Below, piece by piece: positions 33,955 through 42,245 of a stretch of DNA of 64,000 nucleotides. The stretch comes from Nakamurella alba (GTDB lineage: Bacteria; Actinomycetota; Actinomycetes; Mycobacteriales; Nakamurellaceae). The number at the start of each line of letters is the position of its first letter. Within the stretch, counting starts at the first letter, position 1. The notes beneath the pieces were generated by a model, which was not told the DNA's origin, did not search any database, and saw only the letters and a list, made by a program, of their open reading frames with translations. The translations under genes were made by a program, and so were the position numbers. Where the stretch lies: positions 248,001 through 312,000 of the forward strand of contig NZ_WLYK01000001.1 of the NCBI RefSeq assembly GCF_009707545.1, written 5' to 3'.

Positions 33955-34975
33955 GCGGGAGGATGCAGGTCGGGCTGCCCAGGTCCAGGGAGTCCGCAGG
34001 AGTGAGCGTCCCGTACTCGTCGAGGCGGAGCACGGTGATGGCGTCGTCATCCTGGGCGGCGACCAGTACGTGATCACCGACGATCGAGAAGTGACGCGGG
34101 TTGCGACCTGTCGGCGCATCACCGACGAAAATCGGTTCGCCGCCGCCCACGTCGAACACCGACAGCACGTCGTTTCCGCGGTTCGCCACCAATAGGTACT
34201 GCTCGTCGGCGGTGAAGGCGACGTGCGAGGGCAGGTTGTTCTCGAGCGGCGTCACCGGCCCGGTGGACGGGACGCGGTACCGCAACACCCACGGACCCTG
34301 GCCGTCGCGTTCGTACCAGAGCAGGCCGGAGTCCAGTTCCGCTGTCACATAGGCGGTCTCGCCGTCGGCCGACAGGGCGAGATGGCGCGGACCGCTGCCT
34401 TCGGGGGCGTTGACCAGATCGCGTAGGGAGAGTGTGCCGTCCGGTTGGACCCGGTAGCCGGTGATCGTGTCGTTGCCGAGGTCGCAGGCCAGCATCTCGC
34501 CGTCCGGTGCAGCGACCACCTGGTGCACGTGCGGGGCGTCCTGGCGGATCGGGTGCGGACCGCGGCCTTGGTGGGCCAGCAGCTCGGTCCGCCCGGTCAG
34601 CCGGCCCGACTCGTTCACGCCGAAGACCGTGAGATCGCCCGACCCGTAGCCGGCGATCACCAGGTGCCGACCGTCCGGGGTGAACGCCAGGTGGCAGGGC
34701 GCGCTGCTGCCGGTCGGCTGCTCGTCGATGACCGAGAGTTGGCCGTTGTCGACCGCGATCGTGGTGATCACACCCTGGTCGAGCTCGCCCACCGCGTAGA
34801 TCAGGGGAAGGGACGGGTGCGCGCACAGGAACGACGGTGAGGCGATCGCGGCTGTGCCGGCGAAGGTGCTGGTCGCGGGATCCCCGGTCCACCACAGCGT
34901 CCGGACCCCGGGCCCTCGCCCGCCGGTGCTCTTGGTGTACGTCCCGAGAGCGATCAACTGGGGTGCGGGCGGCAT
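33947..34975 (-). CDS. Lactonase family (6-phosphogluconolactonase-type) beta-propeller protein
   Basis: 342 aa from the ATG at 34975; the open frame extends upstream through the 78-bp repeat array and is not believed. Seven-bladed propeller repeats appear as GTYTKSTGGRGPGV, HPSLPLIYAVGE, PCHLAFTPDGRHLVIAGYGSGDLTVF, GPRHLALSADGETAYVTAELDS, SHVAFTADEQYLLVANRGNDVLSVF and PRHFSIVGDHVLVAAQDDDAI. It matches YbhE/Pgl-like lactonases (PF10282), probably cytosolic. Activity on 6-phosphogluconolactone is possible but not certain. Confidence 0.85.
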   Translation of the reverse strand: MPPAPQLIALGTYTKSTGGRGPGVRTLWWTGDPATSTFAGTAAIASPSFLCAHPSLPLIYAVGELDQGVITTIAVDNGQLSVIDEQPTGSSAPCHLAFTPDGRHLVIAGYGSGDLTVFGVNESGRLTGRTELLAHQGRGPHPIRQDAPHVHQVVAAPDGEMLACDLGNDTITGYRVQPDGTLSLRDLVNAPEGSGPRHLALSADGETAYVTAELDSGLLWYERDGQGPWVLRYRVPSTGPVTPLENNLPSHVAFTADEQYLLVANRGNDVLSVFDVGGGEPIFVGDAPTGRNPRHFSIVGDHVLVAAQDDDAITVLRLDEYGTLTPADSLDLGSPTCILPLS

Positions 34976-34998
34976 CGGACTAATCTGCCACAGTGCTT

Positions 34999-35265
34999 GA
35001 TGCGGGCCGGGCGGCCAGTGGTGATCACGACTATCCGCGAGGCGCGCTGCCCGGCGGGGCGCCGCCGGCCACGGTGTCATGCGGGCCGGGCGGCCAGTGG
35101 TGATCACGACAACCCGCGAGGCGCGCTGCTCGGCAGGCTCCGCCGGCCACGGTGTCATGCGGGCCGGGCGGCCAGTGGTGATCTCGACAACCCGCGAGGC
35201 GCGGTGGCCGGCGGGGCTCTGCCGGCCACGGGTGATGCGGGCCGGGCGGCAAGGGCTGATCAACG
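34999..35265. repeat. 78-79 bp tandem repeat array (3.4 copies)
   Basis: Copies begin at 35000, 35079, 35157 and 35235 (periods 79, 78, 78), each opening ATGCGGGCCGGGCGG and containing a GTGATCAC-like palindrome and ACCCGCGAGGCGCG. The last copy is truncated. A 78-bp period is a multiple of three, so frames stay open on both strands, producing spurious proteins. The array fills the gap between the lactonase start and the small gene at 35338. There are no unique spacers, so it is not CRISPR. Confidence 0.85.
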
Positions 35266-35337
35266 GCCAGTCGCACACGCGATGCCCGCCGCGAACCCCG
35301 CGGATCGTGAACATCCAGTGCCCCTCAGGGCCACGCG

Positions 35338-35595
35338 ATGTTCAGAATCGGAGGCCCCGGTGACCCGAGGATGACCCACCCGCTGCTGACGCTGCCGCTC
35401 GGCACCCGCGTGGTGATCCGGCACCGGCTGGAGGGCGGCAGCGCCACTGATGCGCTCGGTGAGCTGCTGGAACGGGACGACAACGGCTGCACGGTCGGGA
35501 CGAAGTACGGCCCGGTGCGGATCGCGTGGACCGCGGTCGTCGCGGGCAAGGAGATCCCGCCGCCACCCGACGTCCGCCGTCGCCGCGGCCGGTGA
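35338..35595 (+). CDS. Small protein resembling the SH3-like N-terminal domain of actinobacterial GNATs
   Basis: 85 aa from ATG 35338 (AGGG eight bases upstream), or 74 aa from ATG 35371. The body LGTRVVIRHRLEGGSATDALGELLERDDNGCTVGTKYGPVRIAWTAVVAGKEIPPPP resembles the small beta-barrel that precedes the acetyltransferase domain in Rv0428c-type GNAT proteins. Here no acetyltransferase domain follows. It may be a stand-alone version or a truncated relic. Function unknown. Confidence 0.65.
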   Translation: MFRIGGPGDPRMTHPLLTLPLGTRVVIRHRLEGGSATDALGELLERDDNGCTVGTKYGPVRIAWTAVVAGKEIPPPPDVRRRRGR

Positions 35596-35614
35596 GCCCG
35601 CCGCGGCCAGGAGA

Positions 35615-36211
35615 TCAGTCGTCGACGCCGCGGGCCACGAGCGCATCGCCGATCGCATCGGCGGACCGCAAGGCCCGCACCACCACTGGCACCACCAGCG
35701 CCTGCAATGAGAACCCGACCCCGCGGGAAATCCGGGCCTCCTGCACCTGGCGCACGATCTCCGACAGCAACGGCACACACCGGATGGTCAGCGCCAGCAC
35801 CAGCCCGACCCGGTCCGGATCGACCCCGAACCGGCGCAGCGGCCGCAGCAGCTTCTGCATCAGGTCAAGCATCGCGGTCACCCGGGTCGTCAGCGTGACC
35901 AGCGCGGCCAGCGCCACCGCCAGCACCAGCCCGCCGCACACCATGACCGCGGACCGCAGGTCCACCAGCAGCCACTGGAAGCCGAAGACGATCGGGACGA
36001 ACCAGCGCATCGGCTTCAGCTGCTGCCATACCAGTCGCCACGGCAACCGGGTCACCGGGATCAGCAGCAGCACCACCAGCGCCGCGATCCCGAGCTGCCA
36101 CAGCTGCCGCAGCAGGGTGAGGGTCACCACCGCGACGAGCAGCAGCAGGAGCTTCGGTCCGGCTGGAAGTCGGTGCAGCAGCGAATGTCCCGGGTGGTAG
36201 AGGCCGATCAT
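35615..36211 (-). CDS. bioN: Biotin ECF transporter transmembrane component (BioN/EcfT)
   Basis: 198 aa from the ATG at 36211, overlapping the ATPase stop by 4 bp. About five hydrophobic spans, then cytosolic EcfT signatures with Ala-Arg-Gly-like motifs near the end (EARISRGVGF, ALVARGVDD), which dock the ATPase. It forms the energy-coupling factor with BioM and binds the BioY substrate protein. Last gene of the bioYMN operon. Confidence 0.9.
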   Translation of the reverse strand: MIGLYHPGHSLLHRLPAGPKLLLLLVAVVTLTLLRQLWQLGIAALVVLLLIPVTRLPWRLVWQQLKPMRWFVPIVFGFQWLLVDLRSAVMVCGGLVLAVALAALVTLTTRVTAMLDLMQKLLRPLRRFGVDPDRVGLVLALTIRCVPLLSEIVRQVQEARISRGVGFSLQALVVPVVVRALRSADAIGDALVARGVDD

Positions 36212-36888
36212 CCGAGCAGCTCCCGATAGCGGCGCACCGCCACCGCCGGGGTGTCGTCGGCGGCGATCCGACCCTTGTGCACCACCACCACGCGGTCGAA
36301 ATCGTCCAGCAGGTCCAGCTGGTGGGTCACCAGCACCACCTGCTCCGGAAGGGTCGACAGGATCCCGGCGACCTCGCGGGAGTTCCGCAGGTCCAGCAGC
36401 GTGGTCGGCTCGTCCGCGACGATCACCGCCGGCCGGGCGACCAGCACCGCGGCCAGCGCCAGCAGTTGTTTCTGCCCACCGGACAGCAGATGCGCGGGAT
36501 GATCGGCGTGCCCGGCCAGGCCGAACCGCTCCAGCAGATCGTCCACCCGGGAACGGATCTCGTCCTTCGGCAGCCCCGACTTCCGCAGCGAGAACGCCAC
36601 GTCCTCGGCAACCGTCGGCATCACGATCTGGTTGTCCGGGTCGGTGAAGACGAACCCGACCCGGCGCCGCACCTGCTTGCCCTCGCGGGCGGTGTCCAGG
36701 CCGTCGACGGTCACCGTGCCCTGCGACGGCGTCACCAGCCCGTTGATCATCCGGGCCAGCGTCGACTTGCCGGAACCGTTGGCGCCCACCACACCCACCC
36801 GCGGCTCGGCGAGGGTCAGGTCGATGCCGTCCAGCACCACCCGCTCCCCGAACCAGTGGTGCACACCGGCGAAACAAATCTCGCTCAT
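36208..36888 (-). CDS. bioM: Biotin ECF transporter ATPase (BioM)
   Basis: 226 aa. Walker A GANGSGKSTLARM, Q-loop FTDPDNQIVMPTVAEDVAF (typical of EcfA), signature LLSGGQKQLLALAA, Walker B AVIVADEPTTLLD and switch His in VTHQLD are all intact. It hydrolyses ATP to drive biotin uptake through BioN and BioY. Spacing to bioY is 19 bp, consistent with a single transcript. Confidence 0.93.
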   Translation of the reverse strand: MSEICFAGVHHWFGERVVLDGIDLTLAEPRVGVVGANGSGKSTLARMINGLVTPSQGTVTVDGLDTAREGKQVRRRVGFVFTDPDNQIVMPTVAEDVAFSLRKSGLPKDEIRSRVDDLLERFGLAGHADHPAHLLSGGQKQLLALAAVLVARPAVIVADEPTTLLDLRNSREVAGILSTLPEQVVLVTHQLDLLDDFDRVVVVHKGRIAADDTPAVAVRRYRELLG

Positions 36889-36907
36889 GCGCCCCCGACC
36901 GGCGCGG

Positions 36908-37519
36908 TCACTTCTCCAGCGACGCGGTCGGGCGCCCGGCGAGGGGCGACCGGGCGGGCACGCCGCCGATCAGACCCGGGTAGGACCGGTGCACCTGCTT
37001 GGCGACCAGGGCGGTGACGACCACCTTGATCGCATCGCCGATCAGGAAGTTCACGTTGCTGCTGATGGCGACGCCGGGTGCGATGCCCTTCGCGATCAGC
37101 CAGATCGTGCCGATCGTGTAGATGACCAGCACGCCGCCGATCGCCGTGACGACGATCCCGAGCCAGAGCGGGTAGCGCGGCAGGATGCGCTTGGTGAGGA
37201 AGCCGACGACGAACACACCGGGCAGCCAGCCGATCAGGTAGCCGGCCGTCGGGCCGGCGAGTACACCGATCCCGCCGCGGCCACCGGACAGGAGCGGGAG
37301 ACCGGTCATCACCAGCAGTTCGAAGACCAGCACGGCCAGGAAACCCTTGCGCGGCCCGAGGATCGCGCCGGCCAGCATGACGCCGAGGGTCTGCAGGGTG
37401 ATCGGGACGGCGGTGCCGCCGCCGAGGTAGAGGGTGCCGGTCAGGCCGAGAGCGGCGATCAGCGCGGCGAACACGGCGATCTGCGCGAGATCGCGCGCGG
37501 TGGTCCTGCGGTCGGCCAC
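36908..37519 (-). CDS. bioY: Biotin transporter substrate-binding protein BioY
   Basis: 203 aa with about six membrane spans. BioY hallmarks: VPITLQTLGVMLAGAILGPRKGF, GRGGIGVLAGPTAGYLIGW, FLIGDAIKVVVTALVAK. It captures biotin at the membrane and partners with BioMN. The upstream gap (37520-37665) separates it from the divergent hydrolase; a TTTACC box on the minus strand near 37593 may belong to its promoter. No BirA or BioQ operator was recognised. Confidence 0.93.
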   Translation of the reverse strand: MADRRTTARDLAQIAVFAALIAALGLTGTLYLGGGTAVPITLQTLGVMLAGAILGPRKGFLAVLVFELLVMTGLPLLSGGRGGIGVLAGPTAGYLIGWLPGVFVVGFLTKRILPRYPLWLGIVVTAIGGVLVIYTIGTIWLIAKGIAPGVAISSNVNFLIGDAIKVVVTALVAKQVHRSYPGLIGGVPARSPLAGRPTASLEK

Positions 37520-37665
37520 GGGCTCTCCTCATCGACATCGGCGGGCAACGGCGCACCACCGTGACGTTGGGACTGTAGGGGCTACTTCGGGGTAAACCCA
37601 CCGTGCAGGCCCGTGAGACCGCGCACGCACGCCCCGTGCCGTCGCCCGTGCCACCGAGGAGAAGG

Positions 37666-38499
37666 ATGGAGCCGGTGAGCGAGTCCGAGCAGTTCCCGGT
37701 GCACTCCGACGACGGGACGACGATCGCGGTGCGGGTGACCCGACCCGCCGAGGTCGGCGCCCCGCGGCCGCCGGTGCTGCTGGTGCACGGGTTCGGGTCC
37801 GGTGGCGCGGCGAACTGGGAGCGCACCGGCTGGCTGCGCACCCTGGGCCGGGCCGGGATCACCGCGATCGCCGTCGACCTGCGTGGGCACGGCGGCTCCG
37901 ACCGGCCGCACGACCCCGCCCGGTACCGCCTCGACACCCTGTTGGCGGACCTGCGTGCCGTCGCCGCTGCCCTGCCCGAACTCGCCGGACCGGTCGACCT
38001 GGTCGGCTACTCCCTCGGCGGTCGGCTGGTCTGCGAGCTCGCGCACCGGCCGGGCCGGCTGGCCGTGCGCCGGATGGTGATCGGTGGCTACGCCGGCACC
38101 CCGCTGCTGCAGGACCTTCCGCCGGACGCGGTCGACCAGGCATTCGCGCAGATCGGCGGCCCGCCGGCGGTGGGGGAGCAGCACCGCGGGGCCACCAGGC
38201 TGGCGGCCATCGCGGCCGCGACGCCGTCGAACGACCTGACCGCCCTGCGGGCACTGGTGGCCGGGCTGTCCGTCGATCCGGCCCTGGCCCGGGCCGCGCC
38301 ACCCCCGCAGCAGCCGACGCTGGTGGTCACCGGCGCGCTGGATCCGATCGACGACGCCGCTCAGGCCTGGGCCGCGTCGCTGCCGCACGCCCGGTGGCTG
38401 GAGGTGCCCGGGCGGGATCACATCTCGGTGGTGACGGCGGCGCTGTTCCGGGAACGGGTCGCCGAGTTCCTCACCGATCCGCGGACCCCGGCGCGCTGA
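37666..38499 (+). CDS. Alpha/beta hydrolase
   Basis: 277 aa from ATG 37666 with GAGGAGAAGG just upstream (GTG 37675 is an alternative); an in-frame ATG at 37603 lacks a site. Oxyanion HGFGSGG, nucleophile elbow GYSLGG, acid Asp in TGALDPIDD and catalytic His in GRDHIS. It is a cytosolic esterase- or lactonase-like enzyme of unknown substrate. It ends 3 bp before the convergent phosphatase gene. Confidence 0.87.
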   Translation: MEPVSESEQFPVHSDDGTTIAVRVTRPAEVGAPRPPVLLVHGFGSGGAANWERTGWLRTLGRAGITAIAVDLRGHGGSDRPHDPARYRLDTLLADLRAVAAALPELAGPVDLVGYSLGGRLVCELAHRPGRLAVRRMVIGGYAGTPLLQDLPPDAVDQAFAQIGGPPAVGEQHRGATRLAAIAAATPSNDLTALRALVAGLSVDPALARAAPPPQQPTLVVTGALDPIDDAAQAWAASLPHARWLEVPGRDHISVVTAALFRERVAEFLTDPRTPAR

Positions 38500-38502
38500 C
38501 CC

Positions 38503-39147
38503 TCAGCGCCAGGTGTCGAACGGTCGGTCCAGCTCCCACCCGTCGCGGTGCCGGGTGACGATCCGGAAGTCGCCGTTGCCCGGGTTGGACAGCGACTCGA
38601 ACTGCTCGACGGTCCAGCCCATCAGTGCCATGCAGGCGAGCCGCATCGCCAGGCCGTGGGTGACCAACACCACCGTCTCGCCGGGTCGGTAACCGGTCCC
38701 GTCGGCTCCCCGCGGCCAGACCGCGTGCGGTCCGAGCAACCCGTCGAAGAAGCCGGACAGCCGGTCGAACACGTCCGCCCCTGACTCGCCGGACCGCAGC
38801 CGGTAGTAGAAGTGGCCGAAGCTGTTCCGCTCGGCCTTCTGCGCCTGCTGCCAGGCCGGGTCCTGCAGATTGCCCCAGTCCTGCTCGCGCAGCCGGGGCT
38901 CCTCGCGGATCCGCCGGGTGCGGTCCTGCAGCCCGAGCAACTCCCAGGTCTGCCAGGTGCGGCGGTAGGGGCTGACGTACACGTCGATCGGGTCGTCGCC
39001 GATCACCTCCCCCAACCGGATGCCGGCCCGCTCCGACTGCTCGCGGCCACGGTCGGTCAGCACCATCGCGTGGTCGGGGACGCTGCAGAACAGGGTCTCG
39101 TCCACGTTGCCCTCGGACTCGCCGTGCCGCAGCAGGATCAACCGCAT
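38503..39147 (-). CDS. Histidine phosphatase family protein
   Basis: 214 aa from the ATG at 39147 (MRLILLRHGESEGN). Phosphohistidine is H8 in RHGE; the second catalytic histidine is in VTHGLAMR. It resembles phosphoglycerate mutase-like phosphatases that act on small phosphate esters, with an inserted helical region (WQQAQKAERNSFGHFYYR). No neighbour suggests a substrate. Confidence 0.87.
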   Translation of the reverse strand: MRLILLRHGESEGNVDETLFCSVPDHAMVLTDRGREQSERAGIRLGEVIGDDPIDVYVSPYRRTWQTWELLGLQDRTRRIREEPRLREQDWGNLQDPAWQQAQKAERNSFGHFYYRLRSGESGADVFDRLSGFFDGLLGPHAVWPRGADGTGYRPGETVVLVTHGLAMRLACMALMGWTVEQFESLSNPGNGDFRIVTRHRDGWELDRPFDTWR

Positions 39148-39424
39148 GGCCCCGATGATGCCCGGCCGCCGTCCGCGGACACCGGTAGACCTCGTCCCGC
39201 ACACCGAACCCGCCGGCCGAGCGCGACACCCCGGCAGGCGGGGCACGACGGCCGGCCGGTGCGCGCCTCTGCCCGGTCGGCGGCGTGCTCATCGCCGGCC
39301 CCACGGCCACTCGTGGAGGCGGACCCGGCGCCGGACACCGATAGGCCCGCTGTCCGCCCGCACCGATAGGCTCTGCGGACGCCGCACTCGCCGGGAGGGC
39401 GGCGTAGAACGAGGGGACGTAGCG

Positions 39425-39931
39425 ATGCCGTCGACAGGTCCGACCACGACCCATGCCGGGCGCGCACTCATCGTCTCGATCACCGATCAGCTGGTGCACG
39501 GCGAAGGTGACGGCGGTGCCGGCGCCCTGGTCACCGAGCTGCTCACCGAGGCCGGGTTCGTCGTCGACGGCTCGGTCACCATCGCCTCCGACGCCGGCGA
39601 CATCCGCAACGCGCTGAACACCGCCGTCATCGGCGGTGTCGACCTGGTGGTCACCGTCGGCGGCACCGGTGTGTCCCCGCGCGACGTGACCCCGGACGTC
39701 ACCGGCGAGGTGCTCGACCGTGAGCTGCCGGGTGTGGCGCAGGCGCTGCGCTGGTCCGGGATGGCCGCCGGCGTCACCGACGCGGTGATCTCCCGCGGGC
39801 TGGTCGGGGTGTCCGGGTCGACCATGGTCGCCAACGTCGCCGGGTCGCGCACCGCGATCCGGGACGGCCTGGCGACGCTGATCCCGCTGGCCAAGCACGT
39901 GATCGAGGAGCTCTCCGACCCGGAGATCTAG
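39425..39931 (+). CDS. MogA/MoaB-family molybdenum cofactor protein
   Basis: 168 aa from ATG 39425 behind GAGGGGACG. The family motif VVTVGGTGVSPRDVTPDVT and the C-terminal VSGSTMVANVAGSRTAI are intact. Members adenylylate molybdopterin before metal insertion. Its position before mscL and the Glp locus matches moaB2 (Rv0984) order in mycobacteria. The 277-bp region upstream holds two CACCGATAGGC copies (near 39336 and 39360), possibly -10 related. Confidence 0.88.
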   Translation: MPSTGPTTTHAGRALIVSITDQLVHGEGDGGAGALVTELLTEAGFVVDGSVTIASDAGDIRNALNTAVIGGVDLVVTVGGTGVSPRDVTPDVTGEVLDRELPGVAQALRWSGMAAGVTDAVISRGLVGVSGSTMVANVAGSRTAIRDGLATLIPLAKHVIEELSDPEI

Positions 39932-39949
39932 GACCGGCCGCCGGTTCGG

Positions 39950-40105
39950 GCATCACGAAGGCGCGCCCCGGTCTCGTCGCCGGAGCAGTGCCTGGCGGCG
40001 GCCGGACCAGCGAGCATCACGTCGGCACGCCCGGTCTCGTAGCCGGAGCAGCACCCGCGCGGCAGCGCCGGACCCGCGAGCAGCACCGGGTCCGGCAGCA
40101 GCGCG
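39950..40105. repeat. Imperfect tandem repeat of about 64-66 bp (2.4 copies)
   Basis: Units starting GCATCAC at 39950 and 40014, then a partial GCAGCACC at 40080, share CCCGGTCTCGT, GCCGGAGCAG and GCCGGACC blocks. It lies between two convergent genes and is non-coding. Similar in style to the array at 34999 but unrelated in sequence. Confidence 0.6.
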
Positions 40106-40528
40106 CTACTTCTCGGTCGCCTCGCGGGTCTTGTCGGCCGCGGCCTTCGCCAGCTCCGACGCCTTCTCCGCCTGCTCGGCGGCCACCGCCTCGGCCTTGT
40201 CGGTGGCCTTCACAGTTGCCTTCTCCGCGGCGTCAGTGGCATCGGCGGCATCGCCGCCGCCGAACACCTTGTCCTTGACGTCGCCCGCGACGTCGGCGAT
40301 CTTCCCGCCGACGGCACCGGCCACCTCGGCGACCTTCTCGCCCACGGTTTCCGCGACGTCCTTGGCCTTGTCCCACGCCGGCCCGGCGACCTCGGCGACC
40401 TTGTCGCCCACGGTGCCGGCGACCTCGGTCACCTTCTCGGTGACGGTGCCGGCGACGTCCTTGACCTTCTCGCCGACCTCGCCGGCGGTGTCCTTGGCCT
40501 GTTCGACGGCCTTCTCGACGAAGCTCAT
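40106..40528 (-). CDS. LEA/apolipoprotein-like amphipathic repeat protein
   Basis: 140 aa from the ATG at 40528 with AGGAGA seven bases upstream. It is almost wholly Ala/Val/Lys/Glu/Asp in 11-residue-like repeats (EKVKDVAGTVT, EKVTEVAGTVG, DKVAEVAGPAW, DKAKDVAETVG, EKVAEVAGAVG), then a glycine break and an Ala/Lys/Glu helix. This predicts a long amphipathic helix similar to late-embryogenesis-abundant group 3 or apolipoprotein repeats. A role in desiccation or membrane protection is inferred. No signal peptide. Confidence 0.75.
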   Translation of the reverse strand: MSFVEKAVEQAKDTAGEVGEKVKDVAGTVTEKVTEVAGTVGDKVAEVAGPAWDKAKDVAETVGEKVAEVAGAVGGKIADVAGDVKDKVFGGGDAADATDAAEKATVKATDKAEAVAAEQAEKASELAKAAADKTREATEK

Positions 40529-40591
40529 CGGGCATCTCCTGAGGGGGCAGGGCCCGGCACAGCGACGGGCCACGAGTGGCAGGCTGACACC

Positions 40592-40864
40592 ATGACCGTA
40601 CCCGGCGACGCAGCACCGGCCACAGGGGATGACCCGGATCCGGCTCAGGGCACCGACCCCGACGCCGGACCGGCGGACACCGTCGCCACCACGCCGGACC
40701 CTGTGGCGGTCACGCCCCGCCCGCCGATCGACAAGGCGCTGCTGGACCGCATTTTCGGCACCACGCTGCCGGAGGTGACCCGCGACGAACTGCCGGAGCG
40801 GTCGGAATCGCGGGGTACCGACGACTGGTACCGCGAGAACAGGCCGCCGCACCACGGCGGCTGA
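40592..40864 (+). CDS. Small conserved actinobacterial protein, unknown function
   Basis: 90 aa. An acidic, proline-rich, probably disordered N-terminal half (DAAPATGDDPDPAQGTDPD) precedes LLDRIFGTTLPEVTRDELPERSESRGTDDWYRENRPPHHGG. The DWYRENRPPHH end is a pattern I have seen in short actinobacterial proteins of unknown role. It is divergent from the LEA-like gene. The 200 bp after it hold nothing recognisable. Confidence 0.7.
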   Translation: MTVPGDAAPATGDDPDPAQGTDPDAGPADTVATTPDPVAVTPRPPIDKALLDRIFGTTLPEVTRDELPERSESRGTDDWYRENRPPHHGG

Positions 40865-41066
40865 CGGCGCCCGTCCCGCGAACGGCACGCCGGAACTCGT
40901 CGGACCGCAGGAAACACGACTGTCACCCCGGGCCGGGCCGACGGGATGCTCCACCCGTGGCGGCACCATTGCGCCCACCGCGGCTGTCGCTGTGGTCCCA
41001 CGGCGGGGAGAACCGGGTCGGGCCGACGGTGGACGTCCACCTGCCGACACTGCCCCCGCCGCGGGC

Positions 41067-41579
41067 TCAGACCACCGCGCTGCGCCGCTCCAGCAACAGC
41101 ACGTCCCGCCAGACCCCGTGCAGTTGCCCGACCCGCTCGCGGACCCCGATGATGCGGAACCCCGCCCGGGCGTGCAGCGCCAGGCTCGCGGCGTTCTCCG
41201 GGAAGATGCCGGACTGGATGGTCCAGATCCCGGCGGCCTCGGTGGAGGCGATCAGGGTGTCGAGCAGCAGCCGGCCGATCCCGCGTCCGCCGGACGTCGG
41301 GTCCACGTAGACCGAGTGCTCGACGACCCCGGCGTACGCCGGCCGGGCCGACACGGCGGACACCGCCACCCAACCGACCACACCTCCGGCCGTGGGGTCG
41401 ACGGCCACGAACCGGTGCGCGGGGAGCCGTGCAGCATCGAAGGCGTCGTAGGAGGCCGGCGGGGCGAGCTCGAAAGTGGCGTCCCCGGTGGCGATCCCGG
41501 CAGCATGGATCCGGGAGACGGCCGGCCAGTCGGCGGCGGCCATCTCCCGGATCAGGGCTGCGGAATTGTTGGTGCTCAA
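41067..41579 (-). CDS. GNAT N-acetyltransferase (phosphinothricin acetyltransferase-like)
   Basis: 170 aa with a TTG start at 41579; the ATG at 41546 would remove the first conserved strand. IREMAAADWPAVSRIHAAGIATGDATFE is the usual start of the PAT/YncA subgroup. The acetyl-CoA pyrophosphate loop is SGGRGIGRLLL, followed by NAASLALHARAGFRIIGVRERVGQLHGVWRDVLLLER. It probably acetylates an amino-acid analogue such as methionine sulfoximine. Lies 75 bp downstream of the mscL stop on the same strand. Confidence 0.85.
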   Translation of the reverse strand: MSTNNSAALIREMAAADWPAVSRIHAAGIATGDATFELAPPASYDAFDAARLPAHRFVAVDPTAGGVVGWVAVSAVSARPAYAGVVEHSVYVDPTSGGRGIGRLLLDTLIASTEAAGIWTIQSGIFPENAASLALHARAGFRIIGVRERVGQLHGVWRDVLLLERRSAVV

Positions 41580-41654
41580 CAGATGTCGTCGGCCGGGTGG
41601 TCGCTCGTCAACAGGTGCTGCCGGACGAGGCGATGACCCTGGGTCGTCGTCGGA

Positions 41655-42098
41655 TCAGACCGTGTCGGTGGGCGAGTCCTTGACGGTGGTCGGCAGCGGG
41701 CCGTCGTGCTGGGCCTTGAGCAGGTCGCGGATCTCGATCAGCAGCTCGACGTCGGTGGGAGCCGCGGCCAGCGTCTCCTCCTTGCCCTTCTTGAACCGGG
41801 CGTTGATCTTGTTCATCGGCACCACGAAGATGAAGTAGACGACCGCGGCGGTGATCAGGAACGTGATGATCGCGTTGATCACCGCGCCGATGTTCACGAA
41901 GGTGTCCGGGTTGTCGCTCAGGATCCGGAAGCCCAGGCCGTCCGCCGCTCCCTGACCGCCGATGGAGTTGATGATCGGCTGGATGATCGCGCTGGTGAAC
42001 GCCGCGACGATCGCGGTGAACGCGGTACCGATGACGACGGCGATCGCCAGTTCGACGATGTTGCCGCGCATGATGAAGTCGCGGAAACCCTTGAGCAT
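41655..42098 (-). CDS. mscL: Large-conductance mechanosensitive channel MscL
   Basis: 147 aa from the ATG at 42098, with a GAGAGA site. MLKGFRDFIMRGNIVELAIAVVIGTAFTAIVAAFTSAIIQPII is the N-terminal helix plus TM1. A periplasmic loop follows (SIGGQGAADGLGFRIL), then TM2 AIITFLITAAVVYFIFVVPMNKI and a C-terminal helix (LLIEIRDLLKAQ). The pentamer releases solutes under hypo-osmotic shock. The same gene order (mscL near an SAF/FmdB/FTHF ligase block) occurs in mycobacteria. Confidence 0.95.
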   Translation of the reverse strand: MLKGFRDFIMRGNIVELAIAVVIGTAFTAIVAAFTSAIIQPIINSIGGQGAADGLGFRILSDNPDTFVNIGAVINAIITFLITAAVVYFIFVVPMNKINARFKKGKEETLAAAPTDVELLIEIRDLLKAQHDGPLPTTVKDSPTDTV

Positions 42099-42149
42099 CA
42101 GTGTCTCTCTTCCGGTCGGCACCTGCGGTGCGGGGACGATGCGGCACAG

Positions 42150-42202
42150 CCGACCGGTGCCGGACGAGGGGCGGGATCCGCCGCCCCGCACCGGCTGGTC
42201 GG
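42150..42202. terminator. GC-rich hairpin between SAF-domain gene and mscL
   Basis: Complementary outer arms CCGACCGGTGCCGG and CCGGCTGGTCGG enclose an inner GGGGCGG/CCGCCCC hairpin. The structure sits between the minus-strand SAF gene stop (42246) and the mscL start (42098). It likely terminates the upstream transcript. Confidence 0.5.
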
Positions 42203-42245
42203 GGCGGATGTTACGCCGCGTGAGTGGCGTGATCGTTGCGGGACA

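Noticed and set aside
32536-34122. 528-aa minus-strand open frame
   Set aside because: Overlaps three well-supported plus-strand genes (surface protein, HAD, macrodomain) and shows no homology pattern.
34999-35265. CRISPR array
   Set aside because: Repeats are 78 bp and contiguous, with no spacers and no cas genes nearby.
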